Made by a program: the position numbers and the translations under genes. The notes under the pieces are model-generated. The model did no database searches and was not told the origin of the DNA. It worked only from the letters and a program-made list of their open reading frames with translations. Source: Photorhabdus noenieputensis (lineage in GTDB: Bacteria > Pseudomonadota > Gammaproteobacteria > Enterobacterales > Enterobacteriaceae). From it: 64,000 nt of DNA. Each line of letters starts with the position of its first letter. Position 1 is the stretch's first letter. This document shows, piece by piece, positions 1-8,066 of the stretch. The DNA lies in NCBI RefSeq assembly GCF_018448935.1, contig NZ_RCWC01000017.1:36146-100145 (forward strand). Reading direction: 5' to 3'.

Positions 1-156
1 CCGCCTGTACCGCCGCCTGTACCGCCGCCTGTACCACCACCTGTACCACCACCTGTGCCACCACCTGTGCCACCACCTGTACCACCACCTGTACCACCGC
101 CTGTGCCACCACCTGTGCCACCACCTGTGCCACCACCTGTGCCACCACCTGTACCA
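1..156. repeat. 12-bp tandem repeat, 13 units, encoding (Gly-Gly-Thr-Gly)n
   Basis: Thirteen head-to-tail copies of a 12-nt unit (consensus ccacctgtgcca, with a/g variation at two sites) fill bases 1-156 and continue off the left edge. On the minus strand each unit encodes Gly-Gly-Thr-Gly in frame. Because 12 is a multiple of 3, gain or loss of units changes linker length without a frameshift. Confidence 0.95.
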
Positions 157-470
157 CCGCCTCCTTTATCCTCCTTAATTAATACGCCGTTGATATATCC
201 ATGTTTATTATATTCATATCCGGTAGTTCTAATAGTGACTTTTTTTGAATTAAGATGTGCAAGAATCAAAGCTATTAAACTGCCACTCCCTTGATAACCA
301 CCATCAGAATTATCCAAAAGAAAATCCCGTGAAGCACCTTTGTCATCAACAATTATTATATGAACATTGTTTCTGGCTATCTCTGGAGCAATTTGAATGG
401 CGGACACGGTTACATCAGAAATCGTTACATTAGGTGCAACTATATTATTAGAATTATTTTGATCAATCAT
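1..470 (-). CDS. Partial unknown protein with Gly-Gly-Gly-Thr repeat tail (runs off left edge)
   Basis: An open frame starts at ATG 470 and is still open at base 1, so at least 156 residues are present and the C-terminus is missing. An AAGGAA Shine-Dalgarno lies about 9 nt upstream. Residues 1 to about 102 are a compact non-repetitive domain without a signal peptide: beta-strand-like stretches (VTISDVTVSAIQIAP, NVHIIIVDD, KKVTIRTTGY) flank a short helix (SLIALILAHL). The rest is a Gly-rich linker built from a GGTG tetrapeptide repeat. I do not recognise the family. The strand-helix-strand pattern recalls small OB-fold B subunits of AB5 toxins, but this is only an impression. The linker suggests a second domain outside the window. 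Confidence 0.6.
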   Translation of the reverse strand, partial: MIDQNNSNNIVAPNVTISDVTVSAIQIAPEIARNNVHIIIVDDKGASRDFLLDNSDGGYQGSGSLIALILAHLNSKKVTIRTTGYEYNKHGYINGVLIKEDKGGGGTGGGTGGGTGGGTGGGTGGGTGGGTGGGTGGGTGGGTGGGTGGGTGGGTG

Positions 471-1295
471 AATATATTATTCCTTACAAGGTTAAATTCA
501 CACCAAGTTATAAATATAGAGATTTATATTAAACTAAAAAACTTAACTAATTTACTGAACATCCATATTCAATCATCATAATCCATAAACTTATAAAAAA
601 TAAATACACTTTCCAACTTTAAAAATAGTGCAGAACCAATAGTGCGTCAATAAAATACCAAAGAAAATTAAAACTAAAAAAAATAAGCATTCAATATTAA
701 TTTATAATAACAAATTAAATTGCCGTATGTTTTTTTATTTTTAACCTAGTGCTACATGGCCCATACATTATGTTATTTACACTAAACATACAATAAAGAA
801 AAAATACTCCTAATAATAGTGGCTCGTAATTATATGATCAACATAAAATTCAAGATAAAAAATATAACTGATAGGTAATCTAAAATTCACATAGCTATAT
901 ACCCTATTGGTTTCAAGATGCAACGCGACGGTAAGGGAGCGAATCCCCGGTAGCATAGGTAACTATGTGACCGAGGTGAGTGCAGCTAACAAAGAGGCAA
1001 CTTGAAAGATAACGGGTATAGAGCGAGATCCTACTATGCATACAGTATTTAATTAAATATCAGTTCACTAAACAGAATTAGCCATGAAATGTTTACTTCA
1101 AAGCAAAGTAATATCTGCGATTATATGGCCGATACAATAGACAACGAGGGAATTCTATTTCACATTGAAATCAGATCGGCCATTAAAAATCACAATAGCC
1201 AATTGAATAACAGTCACCACATCAGGAAAAATGCTAAAAAACAAGATGAGCCAGATCTATCTCCTATAACATAGAGTAATCTGACTCACTGTTCA
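471..1295. other. AT-rich intergenic region with one ERIC copy
   Basis: About 825 bp without a convincing gene. It holds the upstream region of the left-edge gene and an ERIC element at 898-1020. A 61-codon frame at 1089-1274 has no Shine-Dalgarno and no recognisable protein pattern, so I do not call it. Confidence 0.6.
898..1020 (+). repeat. ERIC element, copy 1 (123 bp, 4 bp short)
   Basis: Starts tataccctatt and ends aacgggtata, with the internal core gcgaatccccggtagcat...ctatgtgaccgaggtgag typical of enterobacterial repetitive intergenic consensus elements. Relative to the other eight copies it lacks 4 bp in the gtgagtgagtgcagcc segment. Confidence 0.9.
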
Positions 1296-1751
1296 CTACT
1301 TCATAGTAAATTCAACTGACCATGCATAGGTCGCAATATTAGTAGAAGTGATGGTTGCATTACAAATAGCACCTCCACTCGGCGTTGCACCTTTATTCCA
1401 TTTTGGAATTTTAACGCCATTAACATATCCGTTCACAAAAGTGGTCATAAATTCGCAGGTTTTAAACCCTATCTTATATCGCACCATTGCATAGTTTACG
1501 TCAGGCGAAAGCGGGCTTTGAACCTGATAACTATTGACTCCTCCTGGCACTACACTTGCACTAGGTTTAGGTGTTGCATTGACATAGGTACCGGATTCAT
1601 TATTAGTAATGATGGTATAAACAGCATTCTCGCTACCAGACGCACCAAGATGCTTAAATGTAACTGTTACAGGCGGACCTGCATAAGCGATACCCGCAGC
1701 AGTTAGGGAAGTAGTTGCAAACAGGGCCAACAACGATTTACGTACTAACAT
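1296..1751 (-). CDS. Small secreted protein of unknown function
   Basis: 151 aa with a clear Sec signal peptide: basic MLVRKS, a hydrophobic core, and an Ala-Tyr-Ala-Gly cleavage region near residues 23-25. The mature part of about 126 aa is Ser/Thr/Asn-rich and beta-strand-like, with only two cysteines (FKTCEF and AICNAT) that could form one disulfide. The start is supported by an AAAGGAGAG Shine-Dalgarno 8 nt upstream. The sequence ends with an amphipathic strand (YAWSVEFTMK). It lies about 390 bp downstream of the exporter operon on the same strand but is separately spaced, so co-transcription is not evident. No family recognised; I infer only that it is exported to the periplasm or beyond. 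Confidence 0.75.
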   Translation of the reverse strand: MLVRKSLLALFATTSLTAAGIAYAGPPVTVTFKHLGASGSENAVYTIITNNESGTYVNATPKPSASVVPGGVNSYQVQSPLSPDVNYAMVRYKIGFKTCEFMTTFVNGYVNGVKIPKWNKGATPSGGAICNATITSTNIATYAWSVEFTMK

Positions 1752-2143
1752 GTTAGATACTCTCCTTTATGTTGTTTAGGATGGCTTACTGCGTTTTAAT
1801 ACAACTTTCTTTTCTATAATTTATTTTTACGTACAATATATGCTCAACCTCATAAAGTAAATTTTCACTTTATGTTTCTACAATATAGACTACTTTTTTG
1901 CAGAATTTATTTAAATAGTGCACCATCAGTAATATCTAAGCACTTTTTGAAATAGGTAAAACCCCTCCTCATGTTCACATTTTGATTGACAGCTATGGTC
2001 GAGATCTTACTTTACTTAACGAAAGACCATTAATTGCAGATTCAAAAATTTAAATATTGTGACAAATGAACTTCCAATATATAAACTTTCGCAACGAAAT
2101 ATTACACCCAAATTAGATTATCTGATCAATGAGGTTAAATCCG
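1752..2143. other. Intergenic region upstream of the 151-aa secreted protein
   Basis: About 390 bp, AT-rich, holding the promoter region of the minus-strand gene ending at 1296. I see no clear terminator for the exporter operon and no gene. A plus-strand frame from 2059 mostly overlaps the adaptor gene antisense and is not supported. Confidence 0.5.
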
Positions 2144-3430
2144 TTATTTTTGCTCAAGAACTTCAATATAACCAGACTCCAATCCGCTCACTTCTACACC
2201 TTGAGGAACGGCATGCCCCGGTGTCACTACAATTTGCTGTGTCTGTGCGTTTAATTCACGACGATAGGTGACGAAAGTTCGTCCATCAGAGCCGGTATGT
2301 AATGCTTCGGCTGGCACAGCCAATCCACGTTCATTACGATAGGTGACAATAGCCAGTTTCGCACTCATACTCAGCCGGATACGCTGCCGCTGTTCGGGAG
2401 TAAGAGGATCAATCGCCACTAATAGATCATAGGTTACACCCGCTCCCTGCATTTCCTTTGAATTCCCCTGTACACCAATTGTCTTAATTTGCCCCCGTAG
2501 AGATAGCCCGGCAAAACCATCACCGGTGATCTCAACCGGCATTCCTTCATACACTTGATGAAGGTCGGCCTCTTCAATGCGAGCTACCGCCTGAATTTGC
2601 TCCAAATTGATTACCCCTAACAGAGGTGTTCCCTGAGTGACACGTGTCCCCTTTTGAATAAATACCCCCTTATCCGATTCCGGTACCTGAGGGCGAATAA
2701 CAATGCCATCAAAAGGAGAAATCAATTCACGTTGGGCTTGCTGAACCTGAAGCGCCTGATAACGCGATTGGGCATTAGCTAATTCCATATCAGCAATCTG
2801 GCGATTCTCCCCTGTGCCTTTATCGAGGGCAACACTCAGTTCCACCTTAGCGGCGGCAAGATCGAGCTGTTGAACTTTGACCTGCTGCTCCAGTGTATCA
2901 ACCTCCATACGGGGAACAATGCCGCGTTCGAACAAAGCCCGGGTATCGATTAACTTGCGTTCGGTATCACTCAAACTTAACTGGGCATTCGTTAAAGTTC
3001 TACGTACCCTAGCGACATCAGGACTGTTCTCCCACCCCACCAAATCTTGTACGGCTTTTTGGGCTTTCAACAGTTCTGTGAGCGCCTGCCGCAATTGAAT
3101 GTCCAACTGTGTCGTGTCAAGGCTCAATAGCGGTTGCCCACGCTTAACGCGCTGGCCTTCAGTTACCATCACTTCAGCAATAACGCCATCAAATGGCGCG
3201 GCAATCGTCAAACTGGTTGCAGCCTGAATACGACCAACTAACCCAAGACGATTTTCCAGTAGTTGCGGTTCAACATGCACCCATCGTTGCGGTGATGATG
3301 TATCAGTTGAAGAAGAAAGGAAAACATAAGCAACCGCAGACCCAATGACTAATGCAACGGCAAGTGTCACGAGCCAACGAGTTTTATATCCGAAACGGGC
3401 AAGTCCCCTGATCTTAGTCGTTAAGTGCAA
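2144..3430 (-). CDS. HlyD/MacA-type periplasmic adaptor (membrane fusion protein)
   Basis: 428 aa. A single N-terminal membrane anchor (about residues 19-38, WLVTLAVALVIGSAVAYVF) is followed by a split biotinyl-lipoyl domain (IAAPFDGVIAEVMV...GQPLLSLD near 77-105, and ELISPFDGIVIRP near 237-250) around a long alpha-helical hairpin (about 110-225), then beta-barrel and membrane-proximal domains. This is the architecture of adaptors that bridge an inner-membrane ABC transporter to a TolC channel. It is the last gene of a four-gene minus-strand operon and its start overlaps the TolC-like gene by 17 bp, implying translational coupling. It is closest in type to MacA; the substrate is unknown. Confidence 0.85.
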   Translation of the reverse strand: MHLTTKIRGLARFGYKTRWLVTLAVALVIGSAVAYVFLSSSTDTSSPQRWVHVEPQLLENRLGLVGRIQAATSLTIAAPFDGVIAEVMVTEGQRVKRGQPLLSLDTTQLDIQLRQALTELLKAQKAVQDLVGWENSPDVARVRRTLTNAQLSLSDTERKLIDTRALFERGIVPRMEVDTLEQQVKVQQLDLAAAKVELSVALDKGTGENRQIADMELANAQSRYQALQVQQAQRELISPFDGIVIRPQVPESDKGVFIQKGTRVTQGTPLLGVINLEQIQAVARIEEADLHQVYEGMPVEITGDGFAGLSLRGQIKTIGVQGNSKEMQGAGVTYDLLVAIDPLTPEQRQRIRLSMSAKLAIVTYRNERGLAVPAEALHTGSDGRTFVTYRRELNAQTQQIVVTPGHAVPQGVEVSGLESGYIEVLEQK

Positions 3431-4895
3431 TATCCCAACTCCCTAGCGTGGTACCCAATGTTTCGTCCAACTCCGCTTGCGCATTTAAATAGGTGATCAA
3501 CGCATTGAGACGAACATTCTCGGCATTACGCAAATCGGTTTCAAAGCTCAATACTTGAAAGTTACTGGAGCGGCCCACCGTCAATTTTTCACGCTCAATT
3601 TCTAACTTGCGCAAGGATAGATCCCTGGCACGCTGTGCGATCTCATATTGACGCCAACGTGTACCAATATCGCGCACCGCATTACCCACATTACGTTCCA
3701 ATGACTGTTTTACCTCTGCAAGACGAATATCTTGGTTCTGAACATCAACCCGCGCCCGCACTTCCGCCTGACGCTGACTCAAATCACCAATGGGTATCTC
3801 TACCTGAACACCGGCGTAATTTTCCCAATTACGGGAACTATTTGACCCTGTTCGATCTCGTACCTGGCTGGCTCCACCAACCAAAGAGACATCCCATAAA
3901 CGTTCGTTGCGGGCAACAGTCAGGTTAATTGCAGCCTGTTCCGCAGTAATCAATTGAGTGAGATACGATGGTTGCTGCTCTTGGGCTAAATGTTGCGCTT
4001 GGAGCAAGTGAATATCTATGCGTTTAGCTTCCAATCTATCAGTAGCTTTCACCTGAGTTTGTAAGTCTAAAGCAAGCAACCGCAGCAGTTCTAAACGACT
4101 GGTATCCAATTGATTAGCTGCTTCCTCCGCAGCCAGTTCCTGCATTGCAACATCAGCCTCCGTCTGGACAATCTCAAAAGCAGCCATTCTGCCTGCGGAG
4201 ATCATAGCTTTGTTAACTTCCAGCAATTGACGCGAACGTTCAAGAGCATCACGTGCGATTTGTAATTGTTCTTGAGCACGCAACAATTCACGGTAAGCCA
4301 TAATAATTTGCGTGATAGTCTGGGATACCGTCGCTTTTAGGTTCAAACGATTTGTCTGCTCCATCAATTGAGCAAGGCGCACAGGCGCTGTAGCCACATC
4401 TTTGCCAGCACCACGCAGCAGAGGCTGAATAACTGAGAATGAAACACCATCATTACGGCTACGACCCGCGTTGTCTGCCCATGTCGTCCGATTCGTCCAA
4501 GACAAGCTGAATCGAGTGCCATATTCTCCAAGCAGCGTAGATGTAGGTGTAATCTCGCTTTGGCGATAACGATCGCTTTGATTACGGGCTGCGATATAAC
4601 GGCTGTTAATCAACAATTTTGGCGTAAAACGATCCTCAGCAACGCGTAAATCGAATTTCTGTGCAATCCGATCCAAATAAGCACTACGAATCGAGCGATT
4701 GTTTCGTAACCCTAAATAGATTGCATCACTGAGTGTCAGACCAATAGTTTGCTGATTAAGCGAAATTGTCTTCGTTGCAGGCATGGTTGCCTGTGATGGA
4801 TTCAACTGCTCCGCTAAAGACTGTTTGACAGACACAGCGACTATCAAGGCAATGATGATGCCAATAGCACGTTGAAAAACTTGGCTAATCATCAC
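3414..4895 (-). CDS. TolC-family outer membrane efflux channel
   Basis: 493 aa with an N-terminal signal sequence (IIIALIVAVSVKQSLA, cleavage probably near residue 28). Two repeated outer-membrane-efflux halves follow, each with long coiled-coil helices (for example LRAQEQLQIARDALERSRQLLEVNKAMISAG and LERNVGNAVRDIGTRWRQYEIAQRAR). The second ends in the family-typical VGRSSNFQVLSFETDLRNAE...YLNAQAELDETLGTTLGSW. The gene overlaps the permease stop by 11 bp and the adaptor start by 17 bp. The presence of a dedicated channel in the operon, rather than use of the housekeeping TolC, sets this exporter apart from E. coli macAB. Confidence 0.88.
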   Translation of the reverse strand: MMISQVFQRAIGIIIALIVAVSVKQSLAEQLNPSQATMPATKTISLNQQTIGLTLSDAIYLGLRNNRSIRSAYLDRIAQKFDLRVAEDRFTPKLLINSRYIAARNQSDRYRQSEITPTSTLLGEYGTRFSLSWTNRTTWADNAGRSRNDGVSFSVIQPLLRGAGKDVATAPVRLAQLMEQTNRLNLKATVSQTITQIIMAYRELLRAQEQLQIARDALERSRQLLEVNKAMISAGRMAAFEIVQTEADVAMQELAAEEAANQLDTSRLELLRLLALDLQTQVKATDRLEAKRIDIHLLQAQHLAQEQQPSYLTQLITAEQAAINLTVARNERLWDVSLVGGASQVRDRTGSNSSRNWENYAGVQVEIPIGDLSQRQAEVRARVDVQNQDIRLAEVKQSLERNVGNAVRDIGTRWRQYEIAQRARDLSLRKLEIEREKLTVGRSSNFQVLSFETDLRNAENVRLNALITYLNAQAELDETLGTTLGSWDIALND

Positions 4896-6099
4896 GCAGT
4901 GCCTCTACAGGTTGTAATCTGGCAGCCGTTAATGCTGGATTGATACCAAAAAACAGACCGATCACTAATGAACTGGCGATACCCAGAGGCAAAGAGAATA
5001 AGGATAACGTAAATACCCAACCGGAAAATTTTACAAATAGGTACCCTGCCGCAACCCCCAACAATGAACCAACCATTGCACCGGCAATGGCTAGAATGGC
5101 CGCCTCCAACATAAACAGTATACCAATATCAACAGGCCTAGCTCCCAAAGCCATACGAACACCAATTTCACGCCTGCGTTCCGAAACATTCATCAGCATG
5201 ACATTCATCACGCCCACACCTCCCACCAGCAACGAAATTCCCCCTAAACCCGCAAGCAAATAGGAAAATGTTCTTGCCTGACGCGTCAATCCATCAAGCA
5301 ATTGTTTCGGGATATCAACTTCGACACGACGACCTTTTGATAATGAGACAAGGTAGTCACGTAACGACACCGCGTCACTGCTTAGCGTTGTTGTGTCACG
5401 TGCTCTGGCAATGACGCTGCCAATTTCTGGCGCAGGCCGCAACCGTCGCATTGCTTCAATGGGCAGTATGATGGAATGATCAATAGAGCCGGGAAGTAGA
5501 GGGTTCGGCCCCTGAGCAGCGAGAACTCCTATCACTTCAAACAGATATTCCCCAATTTGCAATTGACTACCTACTCGAATAGGTTGATTGGCTACTTTTA
5601 ATTGTTTGGCAATATCCGCTCCAAGCACGGCATAGGTCGTTTGACGATCATAGTCCGATAGAAAACGTCCCTGCTCAATCTGTAAATCCAGCACCGCAGC
5701 CAGATCAGAGGATGTACCGGTAATATTTGTATCTATCCCTTGCCCTTGGAAGCGTATACGGGTTGAGTGTAACGTGATGGGCGCAGCATGTGTGATAGTC
5801 GGTATTGTACGAGTCAACGCCTGAGTATCCAGCGTAGAGGGTGCGGGTTTGACATCGACACCTGGAGTGAAAGCAAAATGAGCAACCAAAATATTGCTTC
5901 CCATACTTTTAAAAGTGCTGATAGCTTCATTAACAGCGTTATGACCGATGTTTAAAAGTGCAATGACCGAAGCACATCCGACTGCAATACCAAGTAAAGC
6001 AAGCAAAGAGCGTCTTCCTAGCAGACGCAGGCTACCCAGTGATTCTCGCAGTGCTTGCGTGAAGGAAAAACCGTAGCGACCAGAATTCAGATTAAGCAT
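4885..6099 (-). CDS. MacB/FtsX-type ABC transporter permease
   Basis: 404 aa from ATG 6099. An upstream in-frame ATG at 6150 lies inside the ATPase gene and is less likely. One N-terminal membrane helix (RSLLALLGIAVGCASVIALL) is followed by a periplasmic MacB-PCD domain of about 220 aa. Three C-terminal helices with the FtsX-domain signature come next (GGISLLVGGVGVMNVMLMNV, then SERRREIGVRMALGA). The preferred start overlaps the ATPase stop by 8 bp. Together with the separate ATPase it corresponds to a split MacB. Such mechanotransmission transporters drive periplasmic substrates out through adaptor and TolC; here the substrate may be a peptide, lipoprotein or natural product (inference). Confidence 0.87.
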   Translation of the reverse strand: MLNLNSGRYGFSFTQALRESLGSLRLLGRRSLLALLGIAVGCASVIALLNIGHNAVNEAISTFKSMGSNILVAHFAFTPGVDVKPAPSTLDTQALTRTIPTITHAAPITLHSTRIRFQGQGIDTNITGTSSDLAAVLDLQIEQGRFLSDYDRQTTYAVLGADIAKQLKVANQPIRVGSQLQIGEYLFEVIGVLAAQGPNPLLPGSIDHSIILPIEAMRRLRPAPEIGSVIARARDTTTLSSDAVSLRDYLVSLSKGRRVEVDIPKQLLDGLTRQARTFSYLLAGLGGISLLVGGVGVMNVMLMNVSERRREIGVRMALGARPVDIGILFMLEAAILAIAGAMVGSLLGVAAGYLFVKFSGWVFTLSLFSLPLGIASSLVIGLFFGINPALTAARLQPVEALRDD

Positions 6100-6847
6100 C
6101 GGTGCTACCCAGCCACAAATCAGTTTCGGAAAGCCGCCCGTCATTAACATAGAGGCAGCGCTGCATATTTTTGGCTATGGCTTCATCATGCGTAACCATG
6201 ACGAGTGTAACGCCTTGCTCACGGTTCAATGACAGAAGAAGTGCCATAATATCACTCGCTGTAGCACTATCGAGATTGCCTGTCGGTTCATCCGCCAGAA
6301 TCAGAGAAGGTTTACCGACCAAAGCCCTGGCAATAGCAACACGTTGCCGCTGTCCCCCGGAGAGATCAGCCGGACGATGATAAATACGATCAACCAAACC
6401 AACCAACTCAAGCTGGTATTTCGCCTCCTGCCGAGCTAGAGAACGAGAATATCCACGATATAACAATGGCAGCGCCACATTATCCAACGCCTGCATTTTG
6501 GGAAGTAAATTGAAACTCTGGAATACGAAACCAATTTCTTGATTTCTTATTCTCGCCCGTTCATTAGGAGTAACATTTGTTATATTAACGCCACTAAACT
6601 GAAAATAACCAGAAGTGGGTTGATCCAGTAAACCAAGAATATTAAGTAGAGTACTTTTACCCGAGCCGGAAGCGCCGACAATTGCACAACTTTGCCCGCG
6701 CATGATAGTGCATGATATTTTATCAAGTACTGGGTAGTATTTTTCCCCCATACGATAAGATCGACAAATATTTTCCATGTAAATCAGGGCTTCCTGGCAT
6801 GGGGAAGTTATGATTGTCATGTCTGATTTATTCATCGCGTTTGACAT
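6092..6847 (-). CDS. MacB/LolD-type ABC transporter ATP-binding protein
   Basis: 251 aa with all ABC motifs: Walker A GASGSGKST (58-66), Q-loop FVFQSFNLLP (Q110), signature LSGGQRQRV (162-170), Walker B LILADEPTGNLDS (182-194) and H-loop H220. The GNLDS sequence after Walker B is typical of the MacB/LolD/FtsE class. It is the first gene of the operon ATPase-permease-channel-adaptor. The start is not firmly fixed: ATG 6847 lacks a strong Shine-Dalgarno, and internal ATGs exist at residues 5, 10 and 24. The ABC domain proper begins near residue 22, so any of these would give a functional protein. Confidence 0.88.
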   Translation of the reverse strand: MSNAMNKSDMTIITSPCQEALIYMENICRSYRMGEKYYPVLDKISCTIMRGQSCAIVGASGSGKSTLLNILGLLDQPTSGYFQFSGVNITNVTPNERARIRNQEIGFVFQSFNLLPKMQALDNVALPLLYRGYSRSLARQEAKYQLELVGLVDRIYHRPADLSGGQRQRVAIARALVGKPSLILADEPTGNLDSATASDIMALLLSLNREQGVTLVMVTHDEAIAKNMQRCLYVNDGRLSETDLWLGSTDA

Positions 6848-7151
6848 CCATTAAACGTATCACTGACTCCACTTGGTTGTTTAGCAGGTTTTATATCATG
6901 AGAAGATCTTCTTGTAAAAGATTACGGCCTAAGTAACAAGAACAAACATCGAACAGTGAAAATATATTAGATTTACTTAACATAATTTCAAATCATCCAT
7001 TGCATTTTGGGGTTAATCCACCCAAATTACTCCTGCCTACTTTGGCATTGCGTATATGCTTTTATAAAAATTCAGGAGATACAGAGCGCGAGATCAAAAT
7101 GTATATCCAAGTTCTCGCAATAGAAAATTATCAGATATTGGGGTAATGGCT
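6848..7151. other. Divergent promoter region between exporter operon and FlhE-like gene
   Basis: About 300 bp between oppositely transcribed genes. It is AT-rich and must hold both promoters. I see no convincing operator and no small gene. Confidence 0.5.
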
Positions 7152-7568
7152 ATGAAATTAAAAAAAATCTTTGGTATTGGTAGCGCTTTATTGTTAACTA
7201 TGTTCTCACAGACAGTAGCTGCGGCAAGTGGCAGCTATCACTCTTCGGTTGTTTTGCCCACACTGTATTCCAAAAATTTCTTAGAAACTGTTAACGTTCC
7301 TATTGTCGGTTCTCCTCCTGCAACAGGAAAGATTACCAATGTATCTTGGACTTGGAACGTTGTTGGATGGCCTCAGAATTTATCGGTTTATCTTTGTCAG
7401 GGAGATACCAGCAGTTGCGTAGATATATCACGCACGCGAAGAATGTCAACAGCCGCATTTAATAATAGAAGTCCGACACAGCAATTCCTTTTCGCCTTAA
7501 AGGTTGGAAACGGTAATGTTATGCCAATAGCAGGTCAAACCGGAGAAATTACTGTCAGTTGGCAATAA
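7152..7568 (+). CDS. FlhE-like secreted protein
   Basis: 138 aa from the ATG at 7152. The ATG two codons earlier (7146) is only 3 nt from the GGGG ribosome-binding motif, whereas 7152 has 8 nt spacing. There is a signal peptide (KLKKIFGIGSALLLTMFSQTVAA) and a mature part aligning with flagellar FlhE: GKITNVSWTWNV, LSVYLCQG...CVDIS with two cysteines, FLFALKVGNGNVMPI, and a C-terminal TGEITVSWQ strand. FlhE is a periplasmic protein normally encoded at the end of flhBAE and linked to flagellar export gating. No flagellar genes are near, so this is an orphan copy of unknown role, divergent from the exporter operon. A perfect 8-bp terminator follows. Confidence 0.65.
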   Translation: MKLKKIFGIGSALLLTMFSQTVAAASGSYHSSVVLPTLYSKNFLETVNVPIVGSPPATGKITNVSWTWNVVGWPQNLSVYLCQGDTSSCVDISRTRRMSTAAFNNRSPTQQFLFALKVGNGNVMPIAGQTGEITVSWQ

Positions 7569-7589
7569 CATTTCAATAACTCTCCAAAG

Positions 7590-7623
7590 ATTGCCGCTAA
7601 TATTTAGGCGGCAATTTTGATTT
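7590..7623 (+). terminator. Rho-independent terminator after FlhE-like gene
   Basis: Inverted repeat ATTGCCGC / GCGGCAAT (7590-7597 and 7608-7615) with a 10-nt loop, followed by tttgattt, starting 21 bp after the stop codon. Confidence 0.75.
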
Positions 7624-7667
7624 ACTTTGAATATTGTAGGATCTAAGAAAGTTGCTAGATGACTTCT

Positions 7668-7958
7668 TCAATGATTACGGACATTCACCATATCCTTATA
7701 GTGCTTCGCAGCTTTAAGTAGTTTAGAGTTTGCTTTTGGCGGATTTTCCAAAGCTGCCAACAAAGCATCAGCCTCCTCCATCGAAAGATGTAAGGTTTCA
7801 GTTCGTTCAGCCGCTATTTGTATGCTCTCTTGAATCTCTGTGGAATTTCTTGCAACTAAACAAGTCTCTTTACGTTCTGTATTAGTAACCATGATTTCAT
7901 CTGCATTTTTAATCCATATAAACATAGTGCCATTATGGCATAAAAAATAGACGCTCAT
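7668..7958 (-). pseudogene. Decayed DUF1778 (TacA-like) antitoxin remnant
   Basis: The 96-aa frame carries the C-terminal hallmark of DUF1778 antitoxins, LSMEEADALLAALENPPKANSKLLKAAKHYKDM. The N-terminal ribbon-helix-helix is compressed: after ARNSTEIQESIQIAAERTETL the usual segment containing the LTDFVLSAA-type helix is missing. Neither ATG 7958 nor the internal ATG 7892 has a Shine-Dalgarno. Intact systems of this type (TacAT/AtaRT) place a GNAT acetyltransferase toxin directly downstream, but none is present before the next terminator. I therefore read it as the internally deleted remnant of a type II toxin-antitoxin locus. It could still be expressed, but an intact DNA-binding fold is doubtful. 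Confidence 0.55.
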
Positions 7959-8066
7959 TAATATGTATGTCGAAAAGGCACAATATGAACATCCAAGAAT
8001 GTATTATTTTCTGCCTGATAATAGATGACGACAGCCTCAGCCGCCATCTTAGTCTCCCTCAGATAA

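Noticed and set aside
55..294. Plus-strand frame of PPPV repeats
   Set aside because: Antisense shadow of the Gly-rich repeat; the minus frame has a ribosome site and a normal domain before the repeat.
1089..1274. 61-codon plus frame between ERIC copy 1 and the secreted protein
   Set aside because: No Shine-Dalgarno, AT-rich, no recognisable pattern.
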